From assembly GCA_016929985.1 (NCBI GenBank), contig JAFGIH010000373.1, positions 1 through 6,396 of the forward strand: a stretch of DNA of 6,396 nucleotides, in the 5' to 3' direction. The DNA is from Thermoleophilia bacterium. GTDB taxonomy: Bacteria > Actinomycetota > Thermoleophilia > RBG-16-64-13. The notes beneath the pieces are model-generated. The model was not told the origin of the DNA and ran no database searches. It saw only the letters and a list, made by a program, of their open reading frames with translations. Shown in pieces: positions 1 through 6,266 of this stretch. The position numbers and the translations under genes are program-made. How positions within the stretch are numbered: the first letter of the stretch is position 1; each line of letters starts with the position of its first letter.

Positions 1-1248
1 GAAGACACGTTCAACAGTACCCAGTGCGCGAGGGCCTTCGCGATCATCCAGTCCATCTGCGGATCGCTCGACGTGCCCGGTGGGACGGTGCACGTGGAAG
101 GCGCCGTCTTGGGAGAGGGTTCGGACCGGACCATCCTGCGCCACGAGCTCGCGCCCGCGCAGGAACAGAAGAAGCTCGGGGCCGATTCCGGGAACTTCCC
201 CCCTCACGAGCTGTGGGACTCGATCGTGTGGAAGCCGGTGGAGGTCCGTCCGCACCATGTCTTGGAAGCCATCCTGGACGAGAGACCGTATCCGGTGCGG
301 GTCTTGGGTGTCTTCGGAAGCAATCCCCTGCTCACGTGGAGCAACTCGAGGAGGGTGCGCGCCGCGTTCGAGAAAGTGGACTTCTTGGTGGTCACCGACC
401 TGGTCATGACGCCGACGGCCGCGCTCGCCGACATCGTGCTGCCGGTGGCCTCATACCTGGAGACCGACGGCGTCGTGGTCTCCCGCACTGCCTCCGGAGC
501 GGTGGCCCTGGAGCCGCAGCTGCAGGTGGTACGGGTAGGCGAGTGCCGGTCGGACATCGAGATCTTGGGCGGCATCGCTCACCGGTTGGGATTGGGCCGC
601 TGTTTCGGCGACGATCTGCACGGCGCGCTCGACATGTACCTGGAGCCGATGGGCATGACCTTCGACGAACTGGTGCGACACCCCGGTGTGGTCTCGTCCA
701 CCACCAGATACCGCAAGTATCTGGAGCAGGGCTTCAACACGCCCTCAGGCAAGGTGGAGCTCTACTCCAGTCTGTGCGGGCAATGGGGATATGAGGCACT
801 ACCGGTCTACCACGAGCTCGAGGAGACGCCGGCGAGCGCCCCGGAGATGCTGGGCGAGTATCCACTCGTTCTCACGACGGCGCACGAGGCCGACTACGTC
901 CATTCTCAAGACCGTTATGTCACCCAGATCCGTCAGAGCAGGCCCGATCCGCTCGTGAGTATCCACCCCGAGACCGCGGCCGCTCTCGGCATCGGGGAGG
1001 GCGACGCCGTGTACATCGAGAACCGGCGGGGACGCATCCGGCAGCGAGCCAGTCTCGACGCGGATATCGATCCGCGGGTGGTGAGCGTGCCCCATGGCTG
1101 GTGGTTCCCGGAGAGGGGTGAGGCGGAGATGTTCGGCTGGGACGAGGCCAATCTCAACGTTCTCACCGACGACGGTCCGCCCTACAGCCCCGAGATGGGA
1201 TCGCCGAAGATGCGGGGCTTCTTGGTGAAGGTCTCGAAGGCCGGCTGA
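1..1248 (+). CDS. Molybdopterin-dependent oxidoreductase, DMSO reductase family, C-terminal part (5' partial)
   Basis: The frame is open from the first base, so the gene begins before the window; 415 C-terminal residues are visible. Catalytic subunits of this family hold a bis-molybdopterin guanine dinucleotide cofactor and transfer electrons to or from small substrates. The visible part opens with the family segment NSTQCARA...CGSLDVPGG (residues 5-28). Next comes a cofactor-binding stretch with GSNPLLTWSN near residue 106 and TPTAALADIVLPVASYLE near residues 137-154. From about residue 287 to the end is the C-terminal dinucleotide-binding barrel: LTTAHEADYVHSQ, IHPETAAALGIGEGD, then HGWWFPE and the terminal NVLTDD and GSPKMRGFLVKVSKA. 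The N-terminal iron-sulfur region and the Mo ligand lie outside, so substrate and export signal cannot be judged. No ferredoxin-like or membrane-anchor subunit follows; the next gene is on the opposite strand. Family assignment is firm, specificity unknown. Confidence 0.93.
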   Translation, partial: EDTFNSTQCARAFAIIQSICGSLDVPGGTVHVEGAVLGEGSDRTILRHELAPAQEQKKLGADSGNFPPHELWDSIVWKPVEVRPHHVLEAILDERPYPVRVLGVFGSNPLLTWSNSRRVRAAFEKVDFLVVTDLVMTPTAALADIVLPVASYLETDGVVVSRTASGAVALEPQLQVVRVGECRSDIEILGGIAHRLGLGRCFGDDLHGALDMYLEPMGMTFDELVRHPGVVSSTTRYRKYLEQGFNTPSGKVELYSSLCGQWGYEALPVYHELEETPASAPEMLGEYPLVLTTAHEADYVHSQDRYVTQIRQSRPDPLVSIHPETAAALGIGEGDAVYIENRRGRIRQRASLDADIDPRVVSVPHGWWFPERGEAEMFGWDEANLNVLTDDGPPYSPEMGSPKMRGFLVKVSKAG

Positions 1249-1320
1249 TAGGCGTCTGCGCGGGTCTCTGCGCGGCACGGCCGCGGGGCAGAAGCTCGGC
1301 GGCCCGGCGCAGGGCCCTCG

Positions 1321-1334
1321 AGCGGCGCGCCGCT
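1321..1334. repeat. 14-bp perfect palindrome at the end of the zinc-ribbon gene
   Basis: AGCGGCGCGCCGCT reads the same on both strands, with no loop. It sits in the 84-bp convergent gap and touches the stop codon of the minus-strand zinc-ribbon gene. There is no T-tract on either side, so it is not a classical intrinsic terminator. It could act as a weak bidirectional stop or be a by-product of GC-rich sequence. The gap also holds a bulged inverted repeat (CTGCGCGG...CCGCGGGGCAG, roughly 1270-1292), likewise without a T-run. Confidence 0.35.
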
Positions 1335-1542
1335 ATGCCTCGGACTCGTAGCCGCAGATGGGGCAGCGGGCGATGGTGCGGGCGCCGTAAGGGATCACCG
1401 GGATGAAGAACAGGGTGACCCACGACCGCACCCGCAGGTTGCGCCACTCCCTGGTGTTGCCACAGTTGGGACAGCGGCGGATGCCCGCGGAGCCCAGGTC
1501 GTCCACGGACTGCTTGCCGAACCCGATGATGAAGAAGAACAC
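1333..1542 (-). CDS. Small zinc-ribbon protein (69 aa)
   Basis: A 69-residue protein with two CxxC knuckles, CPNCGN (C24, C27) and CPICGY (C60, C63), which together should bind one zinc ion. It begins with a hydrophobic FFFIIGFG segment and has a second hydrophobic stretch, WVTLFFIPVIPYG, between the knuckles. This FF-IIG-G ... CPNCGN ... LFFIPVIPYG ... CPICG arrangement matches a widespread family of small bacterial zinc-ribbon proteins of unknown function. From memory, homologues often extend further after the second knuckle, so this one is at the short end. The start is GTG at 1540-1542, chosen because a near-perfect Shine-Dalgarno sequence (GGGAGGTGA) lies 4 nt upstream; the next codons are phenylalanine and isoleucine with no rival start. 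It is transcribed alone, convergent with the oxidoreductase and divergent from the Kelch remnant. No function is claimed. Confidence 0.82.
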   Translation of the reverse strand: MFFFIIGFGKQSVDDLGSAGIRRCPNCGNTREWRNLRVRSWVTLFFIPVIPYGARTIARCPICGYESEA

Positions 1543-1546
1543 GGCT

Positions 1547-1555
1547 TCACCTCCC
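1547..1555 (-). promoter_or_regulatory. Strong ribosome binding site of the zinc-ribbon gene
   Basis: On the minus strand this reads GGGAGGTGA, nearly a full complement of the 16S rRNA 3' end, separated by AGCC from the GTG codon at 1542-1540. It fixes the non-ATG start and suggests efficient translation. Confidence 0.75.
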
Positions 1556-1589
1556 GGTTTGTGGCCAGACTACATCATCACGGTCCGGG

Positions 1590-1618
1590 TTGCGTGCGAG
1601 AGCGCGAGCACATAGACT
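1590..1618 (+). promoter_or_regulatory. Possible sigma-70-type promoter ahead of the Kelch remnant
   Basis: TTGCGT (1590-1595) and TAGACT (1613-1618) are separated by 17 bp and resemble -35 and -10 hexamers, with imperfect matches in both. A transcript starting near 1625 would have a leader of about 45 nt before the GTG at 1670. It lies in the 127-bp divergent gap between the zinc-ribbon gene and the Kelch remnant. If real, it may now also drive the MFS gene downstream, which has no visible promoter of its own. The match is weak. Confidence 0.27.
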
Positions 1619-1669
1619 GGTTCTCCGTGCGCAAGCCGAACACCGAGGGAAGGTGAGACAGGGAGAACC

Positions 1670-2012
1670 GTGATCTCGCTGAAGTCGATTGGGCAGACCG
1701 GCTTTGTGAAGCTTCGAAAGGGCCGTACCACCGCCGGCTGTTGCCTGGGAGCCATCTTGCTGGTGGTTCTCATGCTTGCGATGGCTTCACCGGCTCTTGG
1801 GTCCGGCTCACTCCCGCCGGCGCTTCACCGGCCGCGCGTTGGGGTCACTGCATGGTGTACAACACAGCAGAGGGCAAGGCGATCCTCTTTGGGGGCGACA
1901 CCAACCCCGCGGCGCTGGGCGACACCAGGGCGTATGATGCCGCCTCCAACACGTGGACGAGTGTGCGGATTTTCCCAGTACCCCGCCGGCCGACACCTGG
2001 AGCTATGGTGGC
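1670..2012 (+). pseudogene. Frameshifted remnant of an exported Kelch-repeat protein
   Basis: A GTG at 1670 with GGGAG four bases upstream begins a clear signal peptide: basic residues through KLRKGR, a hydrophobic core AILLVVLMLAMA, then SPALGS, ending near 1805. That frame then turns into non-protein-like sequence, while the +1-numbered frame picks up a recognisable Kelch blade (about 1795-1965): SWVRLTPAGASPAARWGH, VYNTAEGKAILFGG, then RAYDAASNTWTSV. The signature then moves again into the frame starting at 1953, where PADTWSYGG (to 2012) looks like another blade edge. Both shifts go the same way, each equal to one missing base or two extra. Kelch proteins normally carry several blades forming a propeller; here little more than one survives before the sequence becomes an MFS transporter. 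This suggests an inactivated, internally deleted secreted protein. Assembly or sequencing indels could explain the shifts but not the missing blades. Confidence 0.68.
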
Positions 2013-3491
2013 TGGAGAAGCCGTCGAGCGGCGCCGCTGCGGACGGCGACGGTTGGCGGTAGCGGGAAAGCAGGCTGGCTTGTTCTCGCCACCCTGATGC
2101 TGGCGACGGTCATCGCGAACGTCGCCAGTGTCTGTCTCTTCCCGCAGATAGTCGTTCTGTCGGCCGACTTCGGACGGCCGGTGAACGAAGTCGTCTGGAC
2201 GATGGTGGCGTTCGACATCATCGCCACCGGTGTGGGCGGTGTCGCCGCCGCTTTGGGCGCGGTGGTGGGCAACCGCCGGATGCTCATGGTGGCGCTTGGT
2301 CTGCTGGTGGTGGGGAGCCTGGCAGCCGCCCTTTCGACCGATCTTGGACTGCTTATCGCGGCCCGGGCCGTCCAGGGAGTGGGTATGGCGGCCCAGGCGC
2401 TCTCCTTCGGGATCGTGGCCAACTACTGGCGCGGCGAGGCCATGCGGAGGGCGCTCAGCCTCATAGTGCTCTCCATGGGTCTGGGCGCGGTGGTGGGGTT
2501 CCTCCTGAGCGGGTTCGTCTGGAGGAGTGGCGGCGACTGGCGCACCGTCTTCTGGGTGCTCTGCGTCGGCGGGGCGGTCGACCTCCTGTTGACGGCCAGG
2601 TTCCTCAAAGAGACCAAACGGGTGTCGGGTGTCCCTATCGACTACGCGGGATGCGTCGGCCTTGTGGCCTGGTCGGTACTACTGTTGCTGGCACTCAGCC
2701 AAGCCAACGCATGGGGATGGGGGAGCGCCAGGGTCCTCGGCCTGCTCCTGGCGGGGGTGGTGGCGTTGGTCGCGTGGGTGCTGTGGGAACTACGCGTCCC
2801 TGCGCCGCTTCTGGATCTCAGGGTGCTGGGACGGATGGGGGTCTGGCAAGGGGCCGTCGTCTGGCTGGGTGTCACCGTAGCTATGTCCGTTCCGGGGACC
2901 GCTCTGCCCTACCTGTTTCAGACGCCCACGGCGTCGGGTTTCGGTTTTGGCTGGAATCTCTTCGCGGTTTCACTTGCGCTCTGCGTGCCGGCCGTCACCA
3001 TGACCGTCCTCTCGCCCACCACGACCGGACTCATGCGCCGGATAGGGGCGAAGCGGACCATGTTGTTGGGCGCGATGTTCGGGCTGAGCGGTTTCGGGTT
3101 GGCGCTCGCTCATGGGTCCCCGGGAGTCATCATGGTCTGGCTGGCGGCGACCGGCGTCATGGGTGCCTGGGCCACATCGGCGACCTATGCGGTTGCGGCC
3201 GAGGCGGTGCCGCCCGAGAAGGGCATCATCGTCAGCGCCATGTACAACACCGTTGGGGGCATGGGAACGGCCATCGGAGCCGCGGCGGTGGGGTATGTGC
3301 TCTCTCTGCGCGAGGTGGGTGTCGACGTGAGCACTCCCTCGGGCGTGGTGACCGAGTTCTTCCCCGCCGAGGAGACCATCGCCTGGTCCATGGTGCTGGT
3401 GGGGGCAGTCGCTCTTATCGGCGTGCTCTCAGCGCTCACCATCAAGTCGAAGCGTCTCCGCATAGTGGGCAGGGGGCCGGAGACGATCTGA
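1953..3491 (+). CDS. MFS transporter, 14-helix EmrB/QacA-like (DHA2) type
   Basis: A 512-residue membrane protein with about 14 hydrophobic helices, roughly at residues 41-63, 76-101, 108-129, 131-158, 166-190, 197-216, 230-250, 258-279, 297-317, 331-352, 366-386, 389-415, 425-450 and 474-497. Such proteins usually export drugs or other small molecules using the proton gradient. The ARAVQGVGMAAQA segment in helix 4 and WRTVFWV after helix 5 are typical of the family. The loop between helices 2 and 3 reads LGAVVGNRRM, lacking the usual Asp-Arg of motif A. The first 40 residues are not transporter-like and include a Kelch-like PADTWSYGG. The start is uncertain: GTG 1953 is the first possible codon after an in-frame stop at 1935-1937 but has no ribosome binding site, while ATG 2097 would cut into helix 1. 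It ends 10 bp from the convergent MCP-like gene. Substrate unknown. Confidence 0.85.
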   Translation: MDECADFPSTPPADTWSYGGWRSRRAAPLRTATVGGSGKAGWLVLATLMLATVIANVASVCLFPQIVVLSADFGRPVNEVVWTMVAFDIIATGVGGVAAALGAVVGNRRMLMVALGLLVVGSLAAALSTDLGLLIAARAVQGVGMAAQALSFGIVANYWRGEAMRRALSLIVLSMGLGAVVGFLLSGFVWRSGGDWRTVFWVLCVGGAVDLLLTARFLKETKRVSGVPIDYAGCVGLVAWSVLLLLALSQANAWGWGSARVLGLLLAGVVALVAWVLWELRVPAPLLDLRVLGRMGVWQGAVVWLGVTVAMSVPGTALPYLFQTPTASGFGFGWNLFAVSLALCVPAVTMTVLSPTTTGLMRRIGAKRTMLLGAMFGLSGFGLALAHGSPGVIMVWLAATGVMGAWATSATYAVAAEAVPPEKGIIVSAMYNTVGGMGTAIGAAAVGYVLSLREVGVDVSTPSGVVTEFFPAEETIAWSMVLVGAVALIGVLSALTIKSKRLRIVGRGPETI

Positions 3492-3501
3492 CCGCCCGCG
3501 A

Positions 3502-4437
3502 TCAGACGGGCTCGGCCTCGTGCTGGGGTGGGATGTCCCGGGGTGCCGTGTCCTGCTTCTTGGCAGCGGCGTCGACGAGGCTCTTGAGGCGCAGAGCGAG
3601 GTCCTGCAACTGCTTGACCTCTTTTTCCACCTGCTTGGTCCCCGACACGGCCTGGGTGCTTGCCGGGTTGATGCTATCGATGGCCCGGCTGATCTGCTCC
3701 ATGCCGGCCAGTTGCCGGCGGCTGGAAGCCGAGATCTGCAGGGACGACTCAGAAGCCTCGTTGACGCTCTGCGCGAGCGCGTGGATGGTCTCACCCGAGT
3801 CGAGAGACTGTTGCCGCCCGGCTTCGATGGCCTGGCGTTCCTCTTCGGCGGCCTGCACCGCCATGGTGCTCGCCTTTTTGATCTCGGAGAGGATGGTCCG
3901 CACCTGGGAGACGGCCAGCTTGGACTGCTCGGCCAGGTCGTTGACGGTGGTGATGATGTCGCCCACCGCTTGGGTCTGCTCGCTGAGACGGTTGATGGTC
4001 TCGGCCACGCGGGCCACGTTCTCGGAGTTCTTAGCCACCTGGGCCACGTTCTCGGAGTTCTTAGCCACCTGGGCGGCTTTCTCTTGGGCGAGGAGAGCGG
4101 TCTGCTTGACCTCTTCCACCGTGGCTGTGGTCTCGTTGGTGGACGCGGCCGGCGCGAGATCCTTACTGGCCGCGGCGGCCTCTTCTTCCAGCCGCGTCCC
4201 TTGGGCTTCGCGGGTGGCCTGGTCGTATGTGACAACGGAGATGAGAACCGCGCTCTCCATATTCGAGGCGCTCTCGGCTATCGTACCGGCGGCCTCGACC
4301 TGGGCGCGTGTGGAGTCGCTGTATTCCTTGATGCCCGATTGCAGGGGTATGAGTTGGGTCACTCCGACCATCACCAGGGCCAACATGAGTACCATCAGGC
4401 CCACGTATCCGAGCAGGATACGGCGTACTACTGTCAT
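3502..4437 (-). CDS. Methyl-accepting chemotaxis protein relative lacking the second membrane helix, HAMP and signalling tip
   Basis: A 311-residue, mostly helical protein. Residues 7-30 form one membrane helix after MTVVRR; residues 31-75 resemble the start of an MCP sensor domain. From about residue 97 (ASTNETTATVEEVKQTA) the sequence is MCP cytoplasmic coiled coil: LSEQTQAVGDIITTVNDLAEQS (151-172), then KLAVSQVRTILSEIKKA (173-189) and SGETIHAL, ISASSRRQLAGMEQIS, IDSIN, running to LKSLVDA (289). In ordinary MCPs about 35 highly conserved residues (the NLLALNAAIEAARAGE... hairpin tip that contacts CheA and CheW) lie between the positions of S172 and K173; they are absent. A second membrane helix and HAMP domain are also missing, and the descending helix carries a 10-residue tandem duplication. 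The C-terminal helix looks full length. The start is ATG with only a weak, distant GAGG. No chemotaxis genes adjoin it. It may be a decaying receptor or a repurposed coiled-coil protein. Confidence 0.85.
   Translation of the reverse strand: MTVVRRILLGYVGLMVLMLALVMVGVTQLIPLQSGIKEYSDSTRAQVEAAGTIAESASNMESAVLISVVTYDQATREAQGTRLEEEAAAASKDLAPAASTNETTATVEEVKQTALLAQEKAAQVAKNSENVAQVAKNSENVARVAETINRLSEQTQAVGDIITTVNDLAEQSKLAVSQVRTILSEIKKASTMAVQAAEEERQAIEAGRQQSLDSGETIHALAQSVNEASESSLQISASSRRQLAGMEQISRAIDSINPASTQAVSGTKQVEKEVKQLQDLALRLKSLVDAAAKKQDTAPRDIPPQHEAEPV
4011..4070 (-). repeat. Perfect 30-bp tandem duplication inside the MCP-like gene
   Basis: The plus-strand unit beginning GGGCCACGTTCTCGGAGTTC and ending TTAGCCACCT occurs at 4011-4040 and again at 4041-4070 without a mismatch, and the next four bases (GGGC) start a third copy. 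On the coding strand it adds AQVAKNSENV twice in a row (about residues 122-141). Perfect identity, including wobble positions, points to a recent duplication. Ten residues is not a multiple of the seven-residue coiled-coil period. Confidence 0.95.
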
Positions 4438-4614
4438 AACGCGTCTCTGCCTCTAAGGATCCAACTCGATCCAAACGCCGGGGGGATCGCCCCTGACGTG
4501 AGCGGAGAACACTATTGCTTCTGATTGATTTTCGGCTGCAAAGACGTTGAACTCGAAGGTTTTCTGCGGCAGGATGAGAGTCATCCCGGCCGAAGCGGCG
4601 GCAGCTCGAGCTAC
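4438..4614. other. 177-bp gap between the decarboxylase stop and the MCP-like start
   Basis: No coding sequence is evident. The middle (about 4511-4545) is markedly richer in A/T than its surroundings, with TTTGCA and AATAGT elements on the minus strand, so the promoter of the MCP-like gene probably lies here, though no hexamer pair with good spacing stands out. Close to the gene are two direct copies of GATCCAA (4458-4464 and 4468-4474) spaced 10 bp apart, one helical turn, and a GGGG/CCCC inverted repeat near 4481-4494. These could be a regulator site; nothing further supports that. Confidence 0.4.
4567..4592 (-). terminator. Hairpin downstream of the decarboxylase, possible terminator
   Basis: GGATGA (4572-4577) and TCATCC (4581-4586) pair perfectly around a 3-nt loop. 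They are flanked by CGGC (4567-4570) and GCCG (4589-4592), which extend the stem across a small internal loop. It begins 23 bp after the decarboxylase stop codon on the minus strand. No U-tract follows (the next bases are rich in A and C), so it is at best a non-canonical terminator or an RNA-stabilising stem. Confidence 0.35.
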
Positions 4615-6225
4615 CTAGCCTTCAAGTAGTCCGCGGCCGTGGCTCCGCAGCGAGTCCATCAGCCTGTCAAGGTGCGCCGGCGTCGTGAGCGGATTGATGA
4701 TTGTCACCCGAAGTGCGCCCACTCCGTGGTGCTTGGACGGCACGATGTAGAACTCGCCCGACTCGATGAGGCGGCGCCGCAGCTCGAGCTGGAAATCGCC
4801 GATACGTTCGTCGGGCGCGCCGCGCAGTGCGGCGGGGAGGTGGCGGAACACCACGATGTTGCACTGCGGCTCATGCAGAACGGCGAAGTCGTCCGCGGCC
4901 AACAACTTGTCGTAGAACGTCCGTCCCAGGGCGAACGTGACGTCCACCATGTCGGCGAAGAGCTGCCTGCCGAACAGCGCCCACACGCCCCACAGCCCGA
5001 AAGCGGCCGCCCGCTTGGTGCACTCCACGGTGCGGACTCCACTGTCGTACTCCGCCAGCCCGGGGGCTGCCGGGTCGAACAGGTAGGGTGCATCTTGGCG
5101 GAAGGCGTCGAAGCCCCGACTCTTTTCCCGGTAGAGTACGAAGGCGCAGAGACCCGGCACGAAGAGCATCTTGTGCGCGTCCCAGACCACGCTGTCGGCT
5201 TTGTCCAGGCCGGCCACCAGGTGGCGGTGCCGGTCGCTGAGGACGGCCGACCCGCCGTGGGCCGCGTCCACGTGGAGCCACACGCCGTGGCGGCTGCAGA
5301 CCTCCGCGATCTCATCCAGCGGGTCGAAGGCTCCGGTGGGAGTGGCGCACGCGCAGGCGACCACCGCGACTATGGGCCGGCCCTCCGACTCCAGCCGGCA
5401 CAGCTCGATCTCCAGCTGCCCTGGGTCCATGCGTCCCAGTCCGTCGAGCCCCACAAGCACGGTCTGCCGGCTGCCGAGGCCGAGGATGCCCGCGGCCCGG
5501 GCGACGCTGTAGTGGGCGTCGGCGTGGGCAAGGAGAGCGGGAGGGGGCACGGCCGCCGACCGTCCCCCGGTCGGCGGTGTTCCGCCGTCAGGCGCCACGT
5601 CCGCCAACCCCTGGTTCCAGACATCGCCCATTGCGACGTTGCGGGCGGTCAAGAGGGCTGTGAGATTGGCCAGCGACCCGCCGTGCGTCACCGATCCTGC
5701 GAAGGTACCGGGTTCCCAACCGATAGCCTCACCCAGTTCCTGTACCATGGCCTGTTCTACGGCCGTTGCCCATGGACCCATCTCGTAGATGGCCATGACC
5801 TGGTTGGTGACGGACCCCACGGCGTCGAACAGACCGGCCACGGGTACGGGGGCCGGCACTTGATGGCCGATGTAGCGGGGGTCGTGAAGGTTAAGCCCCC
5901 GTTCGAGCATGGTCTCCACGAGGTCGGAGAAATGGCTGGCCGTCTGGGTCTCGGCTCCGCCCACCTCGCTGACGCGCAGAAGCGCCCGGGCGTCTTGTAT
6001 GGCTTTGGCGGGTTCGACCCACGGCAGAACGGGGCCTTCCGACCTCTGGGCGCGTTGCAGGTTGGCGGCCAGGAGGTCCGCCAACCGGTGGCCGGCCTCT
6101 TCGAGGAGGTGCGGTTCATAGGCCGCGGCGATGCGCTGCCGGGCCGAGGCGAGTCCGTCTGAGACTGATGACATGGCGCGAGCTACCTTGTCGGCGTTGT
6201 ACGGGGAACGCCGCCTATTGTCCAT
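4615..6225 (-). CDS. Group II pyridoxal-phosphate-dependent amino-acid decarboxylase
   Basis: A complete 536-residue cytoplasmic enzyme of the family that includes glutamate, tyrosine, aromatic amino acid and 2,4-diaminobutyrate decarboxylases; it should remove the alpha-carboxyl of an amino acid to give an amine. Landmarks in order: LNLHDPRYIGHQ (111-122), MGPWATAVEQAMVQELGEAIGW (149-170), the phosphate-binding VTHGGSLANL (179-188), AHYSVARAAGILGLG with the cofactor-stacking H238, ATPTGAFDPLDEIA (295-307), HVDAAHGG with D320 contacting the pyridine nitrogen, and DAHKM with K352 as the Schiff-base lysine. All catalytic residues are present and the length is normal, so it should be active. Substrate cannot be read from the sequence. 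Start: ATG 6225 has a poor ribosome binding site; ATG 6174 (residue 18), with AAGG about 11 nt upstream, is an alternative. It lies 41 bp after a GGDEF gene on the same strand, so co-transcription is possible. Confidence 0.92.
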   Translation of the reverse strand: MDNRRRSPYNADKVARAMSSVSDGLASARQRIAAAYEPHLLEEAGHRLADLLAANLQRAQRSEGPVLPWVEPAKAIQDARALLRVSEVGGAETQTASHFSDLVETMLERGLNLHDPRYIGHQVPAPVPVAGLFDAVGSVTNQVMAIYEMGPWATAVEQAMVQELGEAIGWEPGTFAGSVTHGGSLANLTALLTARNVAMGDVWNQGLADVAPDGGTPPTGGRSAAVPPPALLAHADAHYSVARAAGILGLGSRQTVLVGLDGLGRMDPGQLEIELCRLESEGRPIVAVVACACATPTGAFDPLDEIAEVCSRHGVWLHVDAAHGGSAVLSDRHRHLVAGLDKADSVVWDAHKMLFVPGLCAFVLYREKSRGFDAFRQDAPYLFDPAAPGLAEYDSGVRTVECTKRAAAFGLWGVWALFGRQLFADMVDVTFALGRTFYDKLLAADDFAVLHEPQCNIVVFRHLPAALRGAPDERIGDFQLELRRRLIESGEFYIVPSKHHGVGALRVTIINPLTTPAHLDRLMDSLRSHGRGLLEG

Positions 6226-6266
6226 CTCGCGCTGATCTGTCGCAATGCCCGGCGAAGAGAAGGTGG

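Noticed and set aside
1163..1447. 94-codon minus-strand frame bridging the oxidoreductase end and the zinc-ribbon gene
   Set aside because: It overlaps two supported genes, is Arg/Pro-rich and has no ribosome binding site.
3480..3515. Short inverted repeats (TCTGA/TCAGA and GCCCG/CGGGC) between the convergent MFS and MCP-like stops
   Set aside because: The stems are only 5 bp, mutually exclusive and without T-runs; too weak to call a terminator.
4011..4074. Possible CRISPR-like or regulatory repeat
   Set aside because: Copies are directly adjacent with no spacers and lie in frame within a coding sequence, so this is a tandem duplication.
3429..4235. 268-codon Arg/Pro/Ser-rich minus-strand frame overlapping the MCP-like gene
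   Set aside because: It is an off-frame reading of the same strand with typical GC-driven composition and no motif.
2651..4456. 601-codon plus-strand open frame running through the MFS gene and across the MCP-like gene
   Set aside because: It begins inside the transporter in another frame and continues antisense to a clear MCP coiled coil. Its composition is Arg/Gly-rich, then low-complexity antisense, with no domain or ribosome binding site.
3520..4524. 334-codon plus-strand open frame antisense to the MCP-like gene
   Set aside because: Its repeated LGHVLGVLSH and similar segments are simply the complement of the tandem duplication and heptad-rich coding strand.
4639..6162. 507-codon open frame on the plus strand, antisense to the decarboxylase
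   Set aside because: The minus-strand frame has every catalytic motif of a PLP decarboxylase; the antisense frame has no recognisable domain and is a by-product of GC-rich codon usage.
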